Shown: piece after piece, positions 10,894 to 21,699 of the stretch
Position numbering within the stretch: position 1 is the stretch's first letter
Layout of the letters: each line of letters begins with the position of its first letter
From: Pseudeuparius sepicola
Lineage: Eukaryota; Arthropoda; Insecta; Coleoptera; Anthribidae
Assembly (NCBI GenBank): GCA_963920635.1
Contig: OY987303.1
Location: 42,779,223-42,843,222 of the forward strand
Length of the DNA stretch: 64,000 nucleotides
Direction: 5' to 3'
Position numbers and translations under genes: made by a program
Notes under the pieces: model-generated
Seen by the model: the letters and a program-made list of their open reading frames with translations, nothing else
Told to the model about the DNA's origin: nothing
Database searches by the model: none

Positions 10894-11976
10894 ATGCCGA
10901 ATAACGAAGCTATAAACTCTAATGTAAACAATGAAGCAAACGCTTCAAATAACGACGAAGTACCATTTAAATTAAGCGAAATATTTTCTATCATCCCTGA
11001 ATACGATGGGGATCAAATCAATTTAAATACTTTTATCATTGCATGTGATAGGGCCATGCAAATGACTGTTGGCGACCAAGCCATTTTACTTGTTATAAAA
11101 ATTAAAAATCAATTAAAGGGACGTGCAGCCCAACTCATTAATTCAAGAGACTTGAGTACCTAGAGGGAAATCAAACAATTACTTAACGTTCATTTCGGAG
11201 ATCCTCGCGATCTAACTTCATTAATTCAAGATTTACAAAGAATGTGTCAATCCCAAAATGAAAATGCTTTGACTTTTGTAGGCAGAGTTCAAACTCACTG
11301 CTCGAAAATGTATGCCGCAATAGGAAAACAAAGCCTTCTCACTAGGGAACAAAAAGAATCGCAAGCTACATTAATCGATAGCATGTGCTTAAATACAGTT
11401 TTGACAGGTTTAGAACCAAGAATAGGGCAACTAATTCGTGCTAGCAATCCACCCAACATGATGGATGCTATAGCTTTAATTAAGAGAGAATTGCAACTTT
11501 CTTATTTTGAAAATCAAAAATTTCAGAGGCAAAATCGTGTACCAGTCTTCAATAATAATGTTAAGAGAACTAATAATAGTTTTCCAAAATTTTGTAATTA
11601 TTGCAAAAGAAATGGACATACTATCAATGAATGTCGAACAAAAAATCAAAATAATTATTACAGAAATGGTCCAAATCCTTCTAGCTTCTCTAACAATTTC
11701 CAAAATAACTCAAGAAATCAACCTCCTAGAAATTTTTCTAATAATATTCCTAGAAACAATTTCCCAAGAACTTTTAATAATAATTCAGGTTTCCAGCCTT
11801 CTAATCAAAATTTTACTCCTAGATTCCCAAATTCAAATCCAAATAACCAAAATAGAACTCCCCAACAACATTATCTGGGCCAAAGCAAAAATTTTCAATT
11901 AACAGCCTCGGACCAGAATCCTATTCCCAACTTCAAGAATCTTGGTATGACCAATACGGACCAAACGTTTGCATAA
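10894..11976 (+). pseudogene. gag: Gag of E3, one in-frame stop
   Basis: The frame starts at ATG 10894 and is open for 361 codons except for a TAG at 11161-11163, near residue 90. Both halves are in the same frame, so the damage is a single stop codon. The N-terminal region is Asn-rich, then a helical capsid region follows. A zinc knuckle CNYCKRNGHTINEC (C-x2-C-x4-H-x4-C) lies near 11599-11640, and then an Asn/Pro/Phe-rich tail. Pol overlaps the end in the -1 frame. The second ATG at 11242 could start only a truncated protein. Gag would bind the genomic RNA and form particles. Confidence 0.9.
11889..11895 (+). promoter_or_regulatory. -1 ribosomal frameshift site at the E3 gag-pol junction
   Basis: Read in the gag frame the bases are A-AAT-TTT, a canonical slippery heptamer. 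The pol frame is open from 11856 and the gag stop is at 11974, so the site lies inside the 121-base overlap. The same heptamer is used by E2. I did not identify a downstream stimulatory structure. Confidence 0.75.
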
Positions 11977-14900
11977 ATACCGTTGACAATAGTAACTTAT
12001 ATTATATTAAAGATAATACCGATAAGTACAAAATTTTAATTGACACAGGAGCTGGTATTTCAATTTTCAAACCAGAGACGGTTCAGCAATTTTTAAATCG
12101 ATGTCCAGAAAATTTTCAAATTAAAGGTATTTCTGGCCAATCAATTCCTATTACTGAAGCGGTATTTGTTTCTTTTACGGGTCCTCTTTCTCCCCATAAA
12201 GTTTATATTTGCGATCTAGATATAGGATTCGACGGAATTTTAGGCGCTGACTTTTTAGAAAGGTACGGTGCAGTAGTAGATTTTAGGAATAAACAATTAA
12301 TTACGTACTATAAGGTACACGAATTACTCAAAGACGGAGATGAATTAAACGAGTTAACGAATAATAATGATAATAATAATCGAGTTGTTTATAAAAGACA
12401 AGTTAATGTTGACGAAAGATACGATAGCCTTCATATAAACGCTTATGAACGAAATAATAATAATAATAATGATTACACGGAAAATATAAATAATTTTGAA
12501 AGCGAAAATACGAGTTATAATATAAATCAGGTTACGATAGAACCGCGTTGCGAAAAAATATGCAAGTTTCATACGAATAGATATACGAATAAAGAAATGA
12601 TTTTATGCGCACAACGAGTAGAAAAGGTATACGTGCCAAATGCTATAGTAAAAATAAACGAAGACGGTAATTTTTATACGACAATATTAAACGCTAATGC
12701 CATAACAAAGGATATTTGTTTCGAAGAATTTGAATTTGAGCCTTACATTAAAGAAACGAACGCTAGTGCTAATATTATTTGTAATTTTAATAAAACGAAA
12801 AGCAGAGTAGAAGAAATAAAAGAATCATTAAGGCTAGAACATTTAAACGAAGAAGAAAAAGAATTAATTACTAATTTATGCTTGAATTTTGAAGATATAT
12901 TTTACTTTGACGGAGATTTTTTAAGTTTTACTAATGAAATAAAACATACTATCGATACAGGCGACGCTAAGCCAATTTTTACTAAATCTTATCGATATCC
13001 ACAAGTTCACAAGGAAGAAGTAAAAACACAAATTAATAAAATGCTTTCTCAAGGAATAATTAGACCTTCTGTTTCACCATGGTCGTCCCCAGTATGGGTC
13101 GTTCCAAAAAAATTAGACGCTTCAGGCAAACAAAAATGGAGAATCGTAATTGATTATCGGAAATTAAATGAATTAACAGTTAATGACAGGTATCCACTGC
13201 CTAATATTTCAGATATATTAGATCAGTTGGGTAATTGCCATTATTTTACTACTTTAGATTTGGCTTCTGGTTTTCAACAAATTGAAATGAATCCAGAAGA
13301 CATTTCGAAAACTGCTTTCTCCGTTGAAAATGGACATTTCGAATATTTACGTATGCCCTTTGGCCTTCGTAATGCGCCCTCAACCTTTCAGAGGGTTATG
13401 GATAATATACTAATGGGAATACAAAACGAAAAGTGCTTAGTTTACATGGACGACATTATTATTTATTCTTCCACAATTAATGAACATATCTCTCGTATTA
13501 CTGAAGTTTTTCAAAGATTAAGAAATTCAAATCTAAAAATACAGCCAGATAAGTGTGAATTCTTACGAAAAGAAGTAATTTATTTAGGACATGTTATTAC
13601 ACCTGAAGGGGTCAAACCAAATCCACAAAAAGTACAAGCTGTTATCGATTTTCCTCAACCTGCCAATACTAAACAAATTAAACAATTTTTGGGTCTTACT
13701 GGTTACTACAGGAAGTTTATTCCAAACTTCGCAAAAATGACAAAGCCTTTAACTCGACTTTTAAGAAAAGACGTACCATTCATTTTTGATAAAGATTGTC
13801 GTGAATCTTTCGAACAACTTAAAAATGCATTAATAACTTCACCAATTCTAATATATCCTAATTTTGAAAAAGAATTTGTTTTAACTACAGATGCAAGCGC
13901 TTTTGCTGTAGGCGCGGTACTTTCGCAAGGACCTGTTGGAAATGATCTTCCCATAGCATACTTTTCAAGAACCTTAAGTCCAGCAGAAATGAAATATAGC
14001 GTTATAGAGAAAGAACTTTTGGCAATAATTGCTGCCGTAAAAAACTATAGACCTTATCTTTTCGGACGAAAATTCTTATTGGTTACAGATCATAGACCTT
14101 TAACCTGGCTTTTCTCAATAAAAGATCCCGGTAGTCGTTTAGCACGTTGGCGACTTAAATTAGAAGAATATAATTATCAAATAATTTATAAACCTGGAAA
14201 AATTAATCGAAATGCCGACGCTTTATCTCGAATCAAAATCAATCATATAAAAGAAGCTGTTTCCTTTCATACTTCCCTAGACGAACCATCTACTTCCCAT
14301 GATAATCCTCAAGACATTGACCCGCCTATTGACAATAATGAGACTGACGAAATTGCTATAATCTGTAATGAATTTGACAGATTTTTTGATCTATACAAGA
14401 CGACTTCAATGATCGATTATTCTAAAATCCAATATACAAATAATCAACTTTTAGACAAAACACACAAGGACATTGTACTAATTTTTCAACAAGACAAATT
14501 AACAGACCTTCACGAAAAAGTTATTGATGATTTACTTGAGCTAAATCCTGATTTTAACTATAATAAAGCAAATGTTCTTTCCAGTCAAACCGTAGCTAAA
14601 AGAAAATATTATATAATTCCTGTTCCTTTTAATTTTGAAACCGCAATACAAGTACTCTTCATATCTCTTTATTACAGTAAAGATATATTCGAAGAAAATA
14701 AAACTTATTACATTGAAAACAATCCAGATTTTCCAATTTTAGAAATGTTTAATTTTTTGTTCTCAGATAAAAATTTCCAACTAACAATTTGTCAGAACAT
14801 TGTGACTATACCAGACGAAGACCAAATACCTATAATAATAGATCAATTTCATTCAGGCAAGACAAACTTACATCAAGGAATAAACGAAACAATTAGACGC

Positions 14901-15452
14901 ATCGAACAAAAATATAACTGGACAGGACTAACTAAAGACGTCGAAACATTTATTCGGCAGTGCGAAATCTGCCAAAAGACAAAAATTTGTAGACAAAACT
15001 TGGACAGTCCCTTAGTTATTACCGAAACTCCTAAAACTCCTTTCGAAAGAATAAATATCGATATCCTAGAAATCCCAGTAAAAAATAATATCCTTACCAT
15101 AAGAGACGAACTAACAAAATTTACCCAAGCTTATGCACTTCCTAATAAAACAGCGAGATCTGTAGTAGACGCTCTTTTACTCTATTTTCAACATTTTGGA
15201 ACTCCTTTAAGAATCCATTGCGATGTAGGTAAAGAATTTAAGAATCAATTAATGAAAGATCTTTGTAAATTATACAATATAAAATTAACTTTCTCTAGTG
15301 TTAGTCATCCGCAATCAAATGGCTCCTTAGAAAGATTTCATGCCACCTTAACTGAAATGATACGCGCATGTAGTACAGAAAATCCTAACGAACACCCATT
15401 TCAAATGCTTATTCGGTCACACCTCGTCTCGACCTCCAGAAGTTTTGTATAA
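11895..15452 (+). pseudogene. pol: Pol of E3, first part (protease, RT, RNase H, integrase core)
   Basis: The frame is open for about 1185 codons after the frameshift site. Protease has LIDTGAG near 12037 and GILGADFL near 12235. A long Asn-rich linker (12355-12600) follows. Reverse transcriptase has YMDD at 13443-13454 and RNase H has TTDAS near 13880 and TDHRPLTW near 14090. Integrase has an HHCC finger (about 14850-14980) and DDE residues in NIDILE (near 15058), HCDVGKEF (near 15220) and NGSLERFH (near 15320). The reading ends at 15452 after a frame change: a deletion near 15405-15415 removes part of the integrase between the catalytic core and the C-terminal region. All catalytic motifs before the break are present. 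Confidence 0.93.
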
Positions 15453-16284
15453 TCAGCAAGAATTAATCTCTAAGTACGTTCGCGATTTAAACAATAAAAT
15501 AAAGCATTATTATGAAGTGGCAAGAAAGCGTACGGATATGCGCAAACAAAAGGCGAAACAGCGATTTGATACACACGTTTCGGAGCAGCGACAATTTCGC
15601 GTAGGAGAAAAGGTTTATGTCAAGGAGTCCCAAATAAAAAATAAACTAGCTAACAAATTTAATGGACCCTATAAAATTAAAGAAATTTATACGAATTCAG
15701 CTTTGCTACATAACCCAATTACTAACCAAACCACAAAAATGAATTTTGATATGCTAAAGAAATGTCACGAATTACAAGAAGAAGAACTAACGGTTAAAGA
15801 ATTCTTTTATACTCTAGATCGAAAAATCCCTATTGAAAATAATAACGTTTCCATTGAACTGGGCAACTTATTTGATGCCCCTGAAAATATTTCATTAGCT
15901 CACTGTGTATCTAAAGATTTAGAAATGAATGCAGGAATTGCAAAAGAATTTAAGAATAAATTTGGACACGTAGATGAACTAAAAAATCAAAATAAGTCAA
16001 TTGGTGAAATAGCAATACTTCAACTTCCGACAAGAAATATTTATTATTTAATAACTAAAGAATTTTTCTATTATAAACCAACTTATGCTAATTTATTTAA
16101 TTGCTTGAAGGAATTACGAACAAATTGTCTCGAGAGCACTGATGAAAAAGATAAAATTATAGCTATACCCAAGTTAGCTTGTGGATTAGACAAATTAGAT
16201 TGGGACACAGTTCTCCCTATGATCAAATATATTTTCAAAAATACTGATATTAAAATAATTTGTTATATCGAACCAAGTTCCTAG
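15445..16284 (+). pseudogene. pol: Pol of E3, second part: integrase C-terminus fused to a TARG1/OARD1-like macro domain
   Basis: This 279-codon frame continues Pol after the deletion. Residues 1-110 are the integrase C-terminal region, with a GPYKIKEIY motif of the chromo/SH3-like domain. Residues about 134-275 (15844-16269) match the macro domain of the TARG1/OARD1 class: ELGNLFDAPENISLAHCVS at the start, MNAGIAKEFKNKFG for the ADP-ribose loop, YYLITK with Lys205, KPTY, and ACGLD with Asp249. In human TARG1 the equivalent Lys and Asp are the catalytic pair that removes ADP-ribose from proteins. So the domain looks enzymatically competent, though upstream damage stops normal expression. It ends at 16284, overlapping env by 25 bases. 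E1 and E2 have no such domain. The role, perhaps countering host ADP-ribosylation, is inference. Confidence 0.88.
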
Positions 16285-18176
16285 TTCTGAAACTTCGTTA
16301 CAGATTTTCTTTGTTCGCTACCGCTATGGCACAATATACACTGCGACCAATTAATAACACCATAGGCGTGTTCTATCAAGAGCAATCCGGACTCAAAATT
16401 TCTAATGACAAGTGGAGTTTATTGGTATATAAAGACATTTCATCTCTAAAAACAACATTCGAAAATAATAATAAAATTTTAGAAAATATGCAATTTATAA
16501 TTCAACCAAAAGACGTACGAATGGCCGCCTTTCTAAGCGAAGTTAAGTCACATCTCACTTTACTAAATCAACTTTCCGAAAACATTGCGCTCAAATTTGA
16601 AGAATTAGCTATTGATGTAAGAAGATATAAAAGAGGTTTAATTAATGGTTTAGGGTCAGTTTGGAAATTTATTACCGGAAATTTAGACGCTTCAGACGGA
16701 CAGTATTATAACGATTGTATCGACAAAATTAACAGAGACGAACACGAATTAGAAAAATTAATGAAAAAACAAATTTTAGTAACTACTTCAGTTATCAAAA
16801 ACTTTAACGACTCTATCAACAAATTACAAATTGATGAAATTACTTTTAATAATGACATAAAACAAATCGAAAATTACATTTATAACATTTCTGATAATTT
16901 TAATTATTACACTGCAAAATTACAAGTTTTAGAGATGGCCGAAAGACTCCTAGAATCCTATACCTTTATCGAAAGCAATTTAAATGACATTCTAAACTCT
17001 ATTACTTTTGCAAAGTTACATATCATTCACACGTCAGTTATAACTCCTGAAGACCTGGTTCATCATTTGCAAATAATCGCTCAAACTTTAAACAAAAATA
17101 ATTTGCCCTTAACTCCTCAACTTCTAAATGTTGCAACTTATCTTGATTTTATAGAACTAAAGGTTTTTCAAACAGAAAATAGACTTGTTTTTATATTAGA
17201 CATTCCTTTAGTAGAACCTCAATGGTATACTTTTTATAGAATTTATCCTATTCCAATTTTCGACAATAAAACTGGATTTTATCACATGGTATCCACTGAT
17301 ACTAAATTTGTAGCAAAAAGCGATGACCCAACTCTCTATGTAATTCTCTATGATATAAAAAATTGTAAAGAACTAGCATTTGATTTAATAATGTGCAAAG
17401 ATTTATATCCTACTCCTATTGACTCACATTCAAGATGTGAAGCTCAATTATTAGAGGTAAAAACCCATTTACCTAATACTTGTGACATAGTCACAATTTC
17501 AATTGAAAGTTACAATGTACAATTGATTCAAGAGAATCAATGGTTAATAATTTTAAGTGAAATATTTCCTATAACTATTAAGTGCAAAAATCAAAATCCT
17601 TTGACTATAATGCTAGACAAAACTTCAATTTTAACATTAAAATCTGAATGCATTGCTTATATTGGAAGTACTAAAATTCAAACGAAAAATTTAAATAAAT
17701 CTAATCAAACCTATAAATTTCACCCAATTAATATACCATTTGAATGTTGCAAAGAAACTCCAAATAAACTAAAATATCCTGACTTAAAACCTTTACAACT
17801 AAATAAATTTAATTATGACGATTTAAATGTCGCAAAGCATAAATTAGACGAATATGCAAAGGATCTTGATAATATTATTAACGAACCAACTGTAAATAAG
17901 TATACGCCAATATTGACATATCGATCCATTGCTTTAATCATACTTTTAATTATTGTGTACTTTTATTTTAAATGTAAAAAGTCTAGGAACATTAAAATAG
18001 GCATTATTACTACTAATAACGGAGACGATCCTCCACAACCTCCTAGAACACGAAATCGCGTTTTTCAAAATTTAAGAAAATTTGTTACTGTCAAAAGAAG
18101 ACCTTCGTATAGATTGGACGAACCTCACGAAGAAGAAGAAATTGAACTAAATTCTAATACTAAAACATATGCCTAA
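16260..18176 (+). CDS. env: Envelope (F-type fusion glycoprotein) of E3
   Basis: A single open frame of 638 codons with no stop, so it looks intact. The N-terminus could act as a signal region (hydrophobic around residues 7-24; the ATG at 16326 is an alternative start). A furin-type site RYKR is at residues 122-125, followed by GLINGLGSVWKFITG, the fusion-peptide region of errantivirus Env. Long helical segments and a Cys-rich ectodomain follow. A transmembrane segment (SIALIILLIIVYFYF) lies near residues 551-570, with a cytoplasmic tail of about 68 residues rich in Arg/Lys then Glu. In the family Env can mediate membrane fusion. The reading starts inside the end of Pol, so a spliced RNA is likely; I did not assign splice sites. 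Confidence 0.9.
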   Translation: MLYRTKFLVLKLRYRFSLFATAMAQYTLRPINNTIGVFYQEQSGLKISNDKWSLLVYKDISSLKTTFENNNKILENMQFIIQPKDVRMAAFLSEVKSHLTLLNQLSENIALKFEELAIDVRRYKRGLINGLGSVWKFITGNLDASDGQYYNDCIDKINRDEHELEKLMKKQILVTTSVIKNFNDSINKLQIDEITFNNDIKQIENYIYNISDNFNYYTAKLQVLEMAERLLESYTFIESNLNDILNSITFAKLHIIHTSVITPEDLVHHLQIIAQTLNKNNLPLTPQLLNVATYLDFIELKVFQTENRLVFILDIPLVEPQWYTFYRIYPIPIFDNKTGFYHMVSTDTKFVAKSDDPTLYVILYDIKNCKELAFDLIMCKDLYPTPIDSHSRCEAQLLEVKTHLPNTCDIVTISIESYNVQLIQENQWLIILSEIFPITIKCKNQNPLTIMLDKTSILTLKSECIAYIGSTKIQTKNLNKSNQTYKFHPINIPFECCKETPNKLKYPDLKPLQLNKFNYDDLNVAKHKLDEYAKDLDNIINEPTVNKYTPILTYRSIALIILLIIVYFYFKCKKSRNIKIGIITTNNGDDPPQPPRTRNRVFQNLRKFVTVKRRPSYRLDEPHEEEEIELNSNTKTYA

Positions 18177-18212
18177 TTTAATGTCAAAATTTGTTAACAC
18201 AAATTTTTAATA

Positions 18213-18224
18213 TAAGGGGGAAGG
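18213..18224 (+). other. Polypurine tract of E3
   Basis: The run AAGGGGGAAGG ends directly at the 3' LTR start, the position from which plus-strand DNA synthesis is primed in LTR elements. Confidence 0.85.
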
Positions 18225-18637
18225 TGTTATATCCGACCTCAAGCATCACCTTGATCATAACCTTGTTTTTACCCTTGATTCTGTTTACTGTTGGATATTA
18301 TGTTCTCATTCTCTATTGTTCAAGATGCTTACTACAAAGATATCATTTTCCATTGTATATTGTTCTAGAATGATTACTAGAACATATCATATTCCTTTTG
18401 AGTATTGTTAAAACTTGCTTACTGCAAGAATTGCAGAATTTGATCTTCCCTTTGTCTTTATATTCTTTTCCCATGAGAACCACAACACCTCAGCATAACA
18501 GATCTGTATAAATAGGACCTAGTAAAGTAAGAGTGTTAATTCTAGTCTTGTCTGTAGTCTAAGCCGAAACTCTGTAACTCGCGTTACTCAAATAAAAGTT
18601 TTTTAAAAAAGTCTTCGTCTTCACGTCGCCCGTAACA
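18225..18637 (+). repeat. 3' LTR of E3
   Basis: 413 bp, identical by eye to 10142-10554. It is followed by TAAA (18638-18641), the copy of the TAAA before the 5' LTR. Confidence 0.96.
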
Positions 18638-18641
18638 TAAA

Positions 18642-19924
18642 TAATAAAATCAATCAGATACTAGTATTCAAAACAAATTCCGATAAAACTTCTGTAGAAC
18701 AAGAAACTTACCTCCACCAAAAAATATTTACCCTCTAAATACCTCTCAACTGTAATGATCAAGATATTTTAAATTTTCTAAAAGAATATTTAAAACCAAA
18801 TACGACTTACCACGTCTTCTTTAAAAATCCATAATTCAGCTTAAAATTCGCTAATGTATATTCCGAACAATTTAATCATTTAGGACCAAAATTAATTAAA
18901 TGTACGAAATTAATCAACACTATCAAAGATCGCGAAGAACAGTTAATGTTAATAAAAAACCACCATTTAGGTAAGACAAACCACCGCGGTATTCAAGAAA
19001 CCTTCAATATCCCAAAAGAAATTATTTCTGGATTAACATGAAAGCCGATATCACAAAATTTATAAACGAGTGCGAAATTTGCAATAAAACGAAATATGGT
19101 AGAAATCCCCCTTACGTACTCCAATACAAATTCCAGGAAAATCAGCTATCAATATATGCGATGCATTAGTGACATACTTTACATGTTTCGGCACCCCTAA
19201 ACATTTTATATTAGACAACGGTAAAGAATTCAACAATGAAACTGTCAAAGAACTTTTGAAAATGCACAAAATTAGTATCCATTTTACGACACCTGGTCAC
19301 CACGAGTCTAACAACATAGTAGAAAGATTTCATTCAACTATAATAGAACACTTACGTATTTTACAAGAGTCTCACCCCAATGAAAACGATTTAATGAACT
19401 ACGCCGTTTTAGGATATAATTCGTCTATTCACAGTACTACATATTTCACCCCTTTCGAATTAATTTACGGTCACACCGATACTCGAAATCCTGAAATATT
19501 CAACACAAAAGACTTTTACACCGATTATGTCGAAAACCACAACAACAAGCTAAAACATGTCTATTCTGAGGTCAAAGAAAAGGTCGATTATAAGAAAAGA
19601 AAAATAATATCTAGATTAAATAAAAATGGCAACGAGAACCCAAATTTTAAAATTAACCAAAAAGTTTACAAAAAGAATCCTTTAAACCGAAACAAGAAAA
19701 ATAATAAATTTTTAGGTCCTTATACTATTATTGAGATTTTAGAACACAACAAAGTTAAAATTCAAAGTAACAAAACTAATAAAACTGAAATTGTGCACAT
19801 CAAAGAATTAAAATCACCCCCTTCATTGTTACAGAGAGAAGATGTTCAACATTCTGCTGACATAATCGATATTAACGAGCCTAGTACTAGCTCAGGAAGT
19901 CAAAATTTCCAAAATAACCAATAA
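18642..19924 (+). pseudogene. pol: Pol of E2, second part (integrase), broken
   Basis: After the E3 target duplication the E2 pol reading resumes. The linker has stops near 18738 and 18832. The integrase zinc finger is readable (HHLGKTNHRG near 18961, CEICNKTK near 19075). A deletion and frameshifts between about 19100 and 19170 remove the first catalytic Asp region. From 19169 the frame is open: LDNGKEF (second Asp, near 19212), ESNNIVERFH (Glu, near 19305), and the C-terminal GPYTIIEI motif near 19716. It ends at 19924 in a Ser/Asn-rich tail without a macro domain. Confidence 0.87.
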
Positions 19925-21513
19925 TCCCGGTATTTTAGCGTTCAAATTAGGCGAAGCCAGAATAATTAATAACAAACACATTTTTCTATACAACATAGAT
20001 CTCCAAGCAATAAAAAGTCAGATATATGGAATTAATAAACTTTTTCAAAAATTAAACTCCTCCATCAAAGTAGAGAAAATCGAAACAAAATATTCTTCTA
20101 TTCAAAATGCTCAAAATGACTATGAAAACTTACTTCCAATCATATCAGAAATAAATCAAAAATTTGAAAATATAAATTTTTATAATTCAAAAAATCCTAG
20201 AACGAAACGCGGCCTAATTAACCTAGGTGGAACCATTCAAAATGGCTTTTCGGCACGTTAGATGCCAACGATGGATTAAAATATGACCATGCTATCAAAA
20301 TTTTAAAATCGAATCAACAAAAAATCGTCAATGACCTAAATTCTCAATTATCCCTATCGAAACAATTGATTCAAAAGTATTCAAAAACAATAGAAGATAT
20401 CGATAAAAATCAAAAGAAAATTTCCAACTACATATTAGAAATGAAAAATATCATAAACAATATAACTGGTGAATTTTATGAATACATAACCTTCAAATCA
20501 ATAATTGATCAAATTTTCATGAATGCAAACGTTATTGTTACTTTATTAGAAGATATTGAAAACGCAATCACATTTTCAAAATTACACGTAGCTCATCCGG
20601 ACATACTGACAAAGGAAAATCTATAAGAAATTTTAAACGAACTTCTTACTTATTATGACATTTCAGAAATATTAAAAATTGACATAGAGACATGGTATTC
20701 TTTAATTCAGACAAACTGTCACTTTTCAAATGATGATATTGTATTTGCTTTGGAAATACCAATCGTTTATCCCGAAACATTTGAATATTTTCACCTTTTT
20801 CCGATCCCATCCAACGAAAATAAAATAATTATCCCACACAAACCCTACATGGCTCTAGAAGACAAAAGACATCAGTACATGGACAAAGCCTGCGTAAAAA
20901 CAGAGCACCCACGAAGAAATCAACAATAACGACGATTGTGTATCAACGATCATCAGAGGCGAGCCACAACATTGCGAACAAATTCCCGTTCTACCACCAA
21001 ACTTCCTAATTAACAAAATCAACCAAGAATATATCATCGTCATCAGCAAAGAAGAAATCAAGATTAAAACAAAATGTACGGATGAACAAATAAGTTTAAT
21101 ACAAGGAACTAATATAATACAGATACCACGAAATTGTAACATGGAGTATAAAAACTACAAATTTACAAATCAAGAAAATTATCTCAAAGGAAGACCAGTC
21201 ATATTGCCCAAAATTCAAGACCAGTCATCAATCAAGAAAAACTCAAAAAGAAACCCGCTTCAATTGGAAAATATACGACTAGAAGATTTGCACGCTTTGG
21301 AAAAACAAATACAAGCATCGAACCCACTTTCTATAGAAATTTCAAAATTTAAATCAAACTAACTGGATACTTTGGATCATCGTTGGAGTCATTTTAGTAA
21401 TCATTATCACATATGGAATCTACAAATTCAAAACAAAGAAAATTAATATAAAATTAGAGGAAAAAGAAAAAGCCACCACTTCAGTTTTCTTCAACCCTGA
21501 AGTTCTCGCTTAG
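19890..21513 (+). pseudogene. env: Envelope of E2, multiply broken
   Basis: The F-type Env is readable only in pieces. A basic cleavage site RTKR followed by GLINLGG lies near 20200, then a stop and frame change near 20260. A helical part runs 20366-20626. A Cys-containing ectodomain lies in shifted frames 20640-21360, and a transmembrane segment (WIIVGVILVIIITYGIY) near 21373-21423 sits in a different frame from the piece before it. It ends at the TAG at 21511-21513, just before the polypurine tract (AGAGGGGAGG) and LTR. At least four breaks make it non-functional. Confidence 0.82.
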
Positions 21514-21521
21514 AGGGGAGG

Positions 21522-21699
21522 AGTTACGGCTACGAAACCCGCTGACTCAACAGCAACCAGAAGCCGTCGCCGCATCAGCTCCTAAAAGTTATAAATCTTG
21601 TAAGAACATCATTTCTGTGTGATTATTCTCTGTAACTTTGCCGAATAAAGTTGTTCTCTTGTCAAACAAAAAAAAATACATTTTTTAAAAATTCGTTAA
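21522..21699 (+). repeat. 3' LTR of E2
   Basis: 178 bp, starting AGTTACGGCTACG and ending ATTCGTTAA. It matches 5688-5864 with about three differences. It lies directly after a purine tract and directly before resumed Bel-Pao coding sequence. Confidence 0.93.

Larger units (their letters stand above)
10142..18637 (+). mobile_element. E3: young env-bearing Ty3/gypsy element with a macro domain in Pol, nested in E2
   Basis: Two 413 bp LTRs (TGTTATATCC...GTAACA), which look identical by eye, flank an 8.5 kb element with gag, pol and env. The target duplication is TAAA at 10138-10141 and 18638-18641. It has a tRNA-Leu primer site, a polypurine tract (18213-18224), a -1 frameshift site and an env with a furin site. 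Defects are one in-frame TAG in gag and a frameshifting deletion in integrase. It is inserted in the E2 pol gene between RNase H and integrase. The identical LTRs point to very recent insertion. Confidence 0.96.
5688..21699 (+). mobile_element. E2: errantivirus-like Ty3/gypsy element nested in Bel-Pao
   Basis: Two near-identical LTRs (5688-5864 and 21522-21699, direct orientation) bound a gag-pol-env element. It is inserted between the zinc knuckle and protease of a Bel-Pao element and is itself split by E3 at 10141/18638. Without E3 its length is about 7.5 kb, normal for the group. Gag is open, but pol and env carry stops, frameshifts and small deletions. The LTRs differ by about three changes, so E2 is older than E3. 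I could not see a clean target duplication at its borders. Confidence 0.92.

Noticed and set aside
11507..11902. Open frame of 131 codons inside E3 gag
   Set aside because: It is Ile/Leu-rich because of AT-rich codons read out of frame. The CCHC knuckle is in the other frame.
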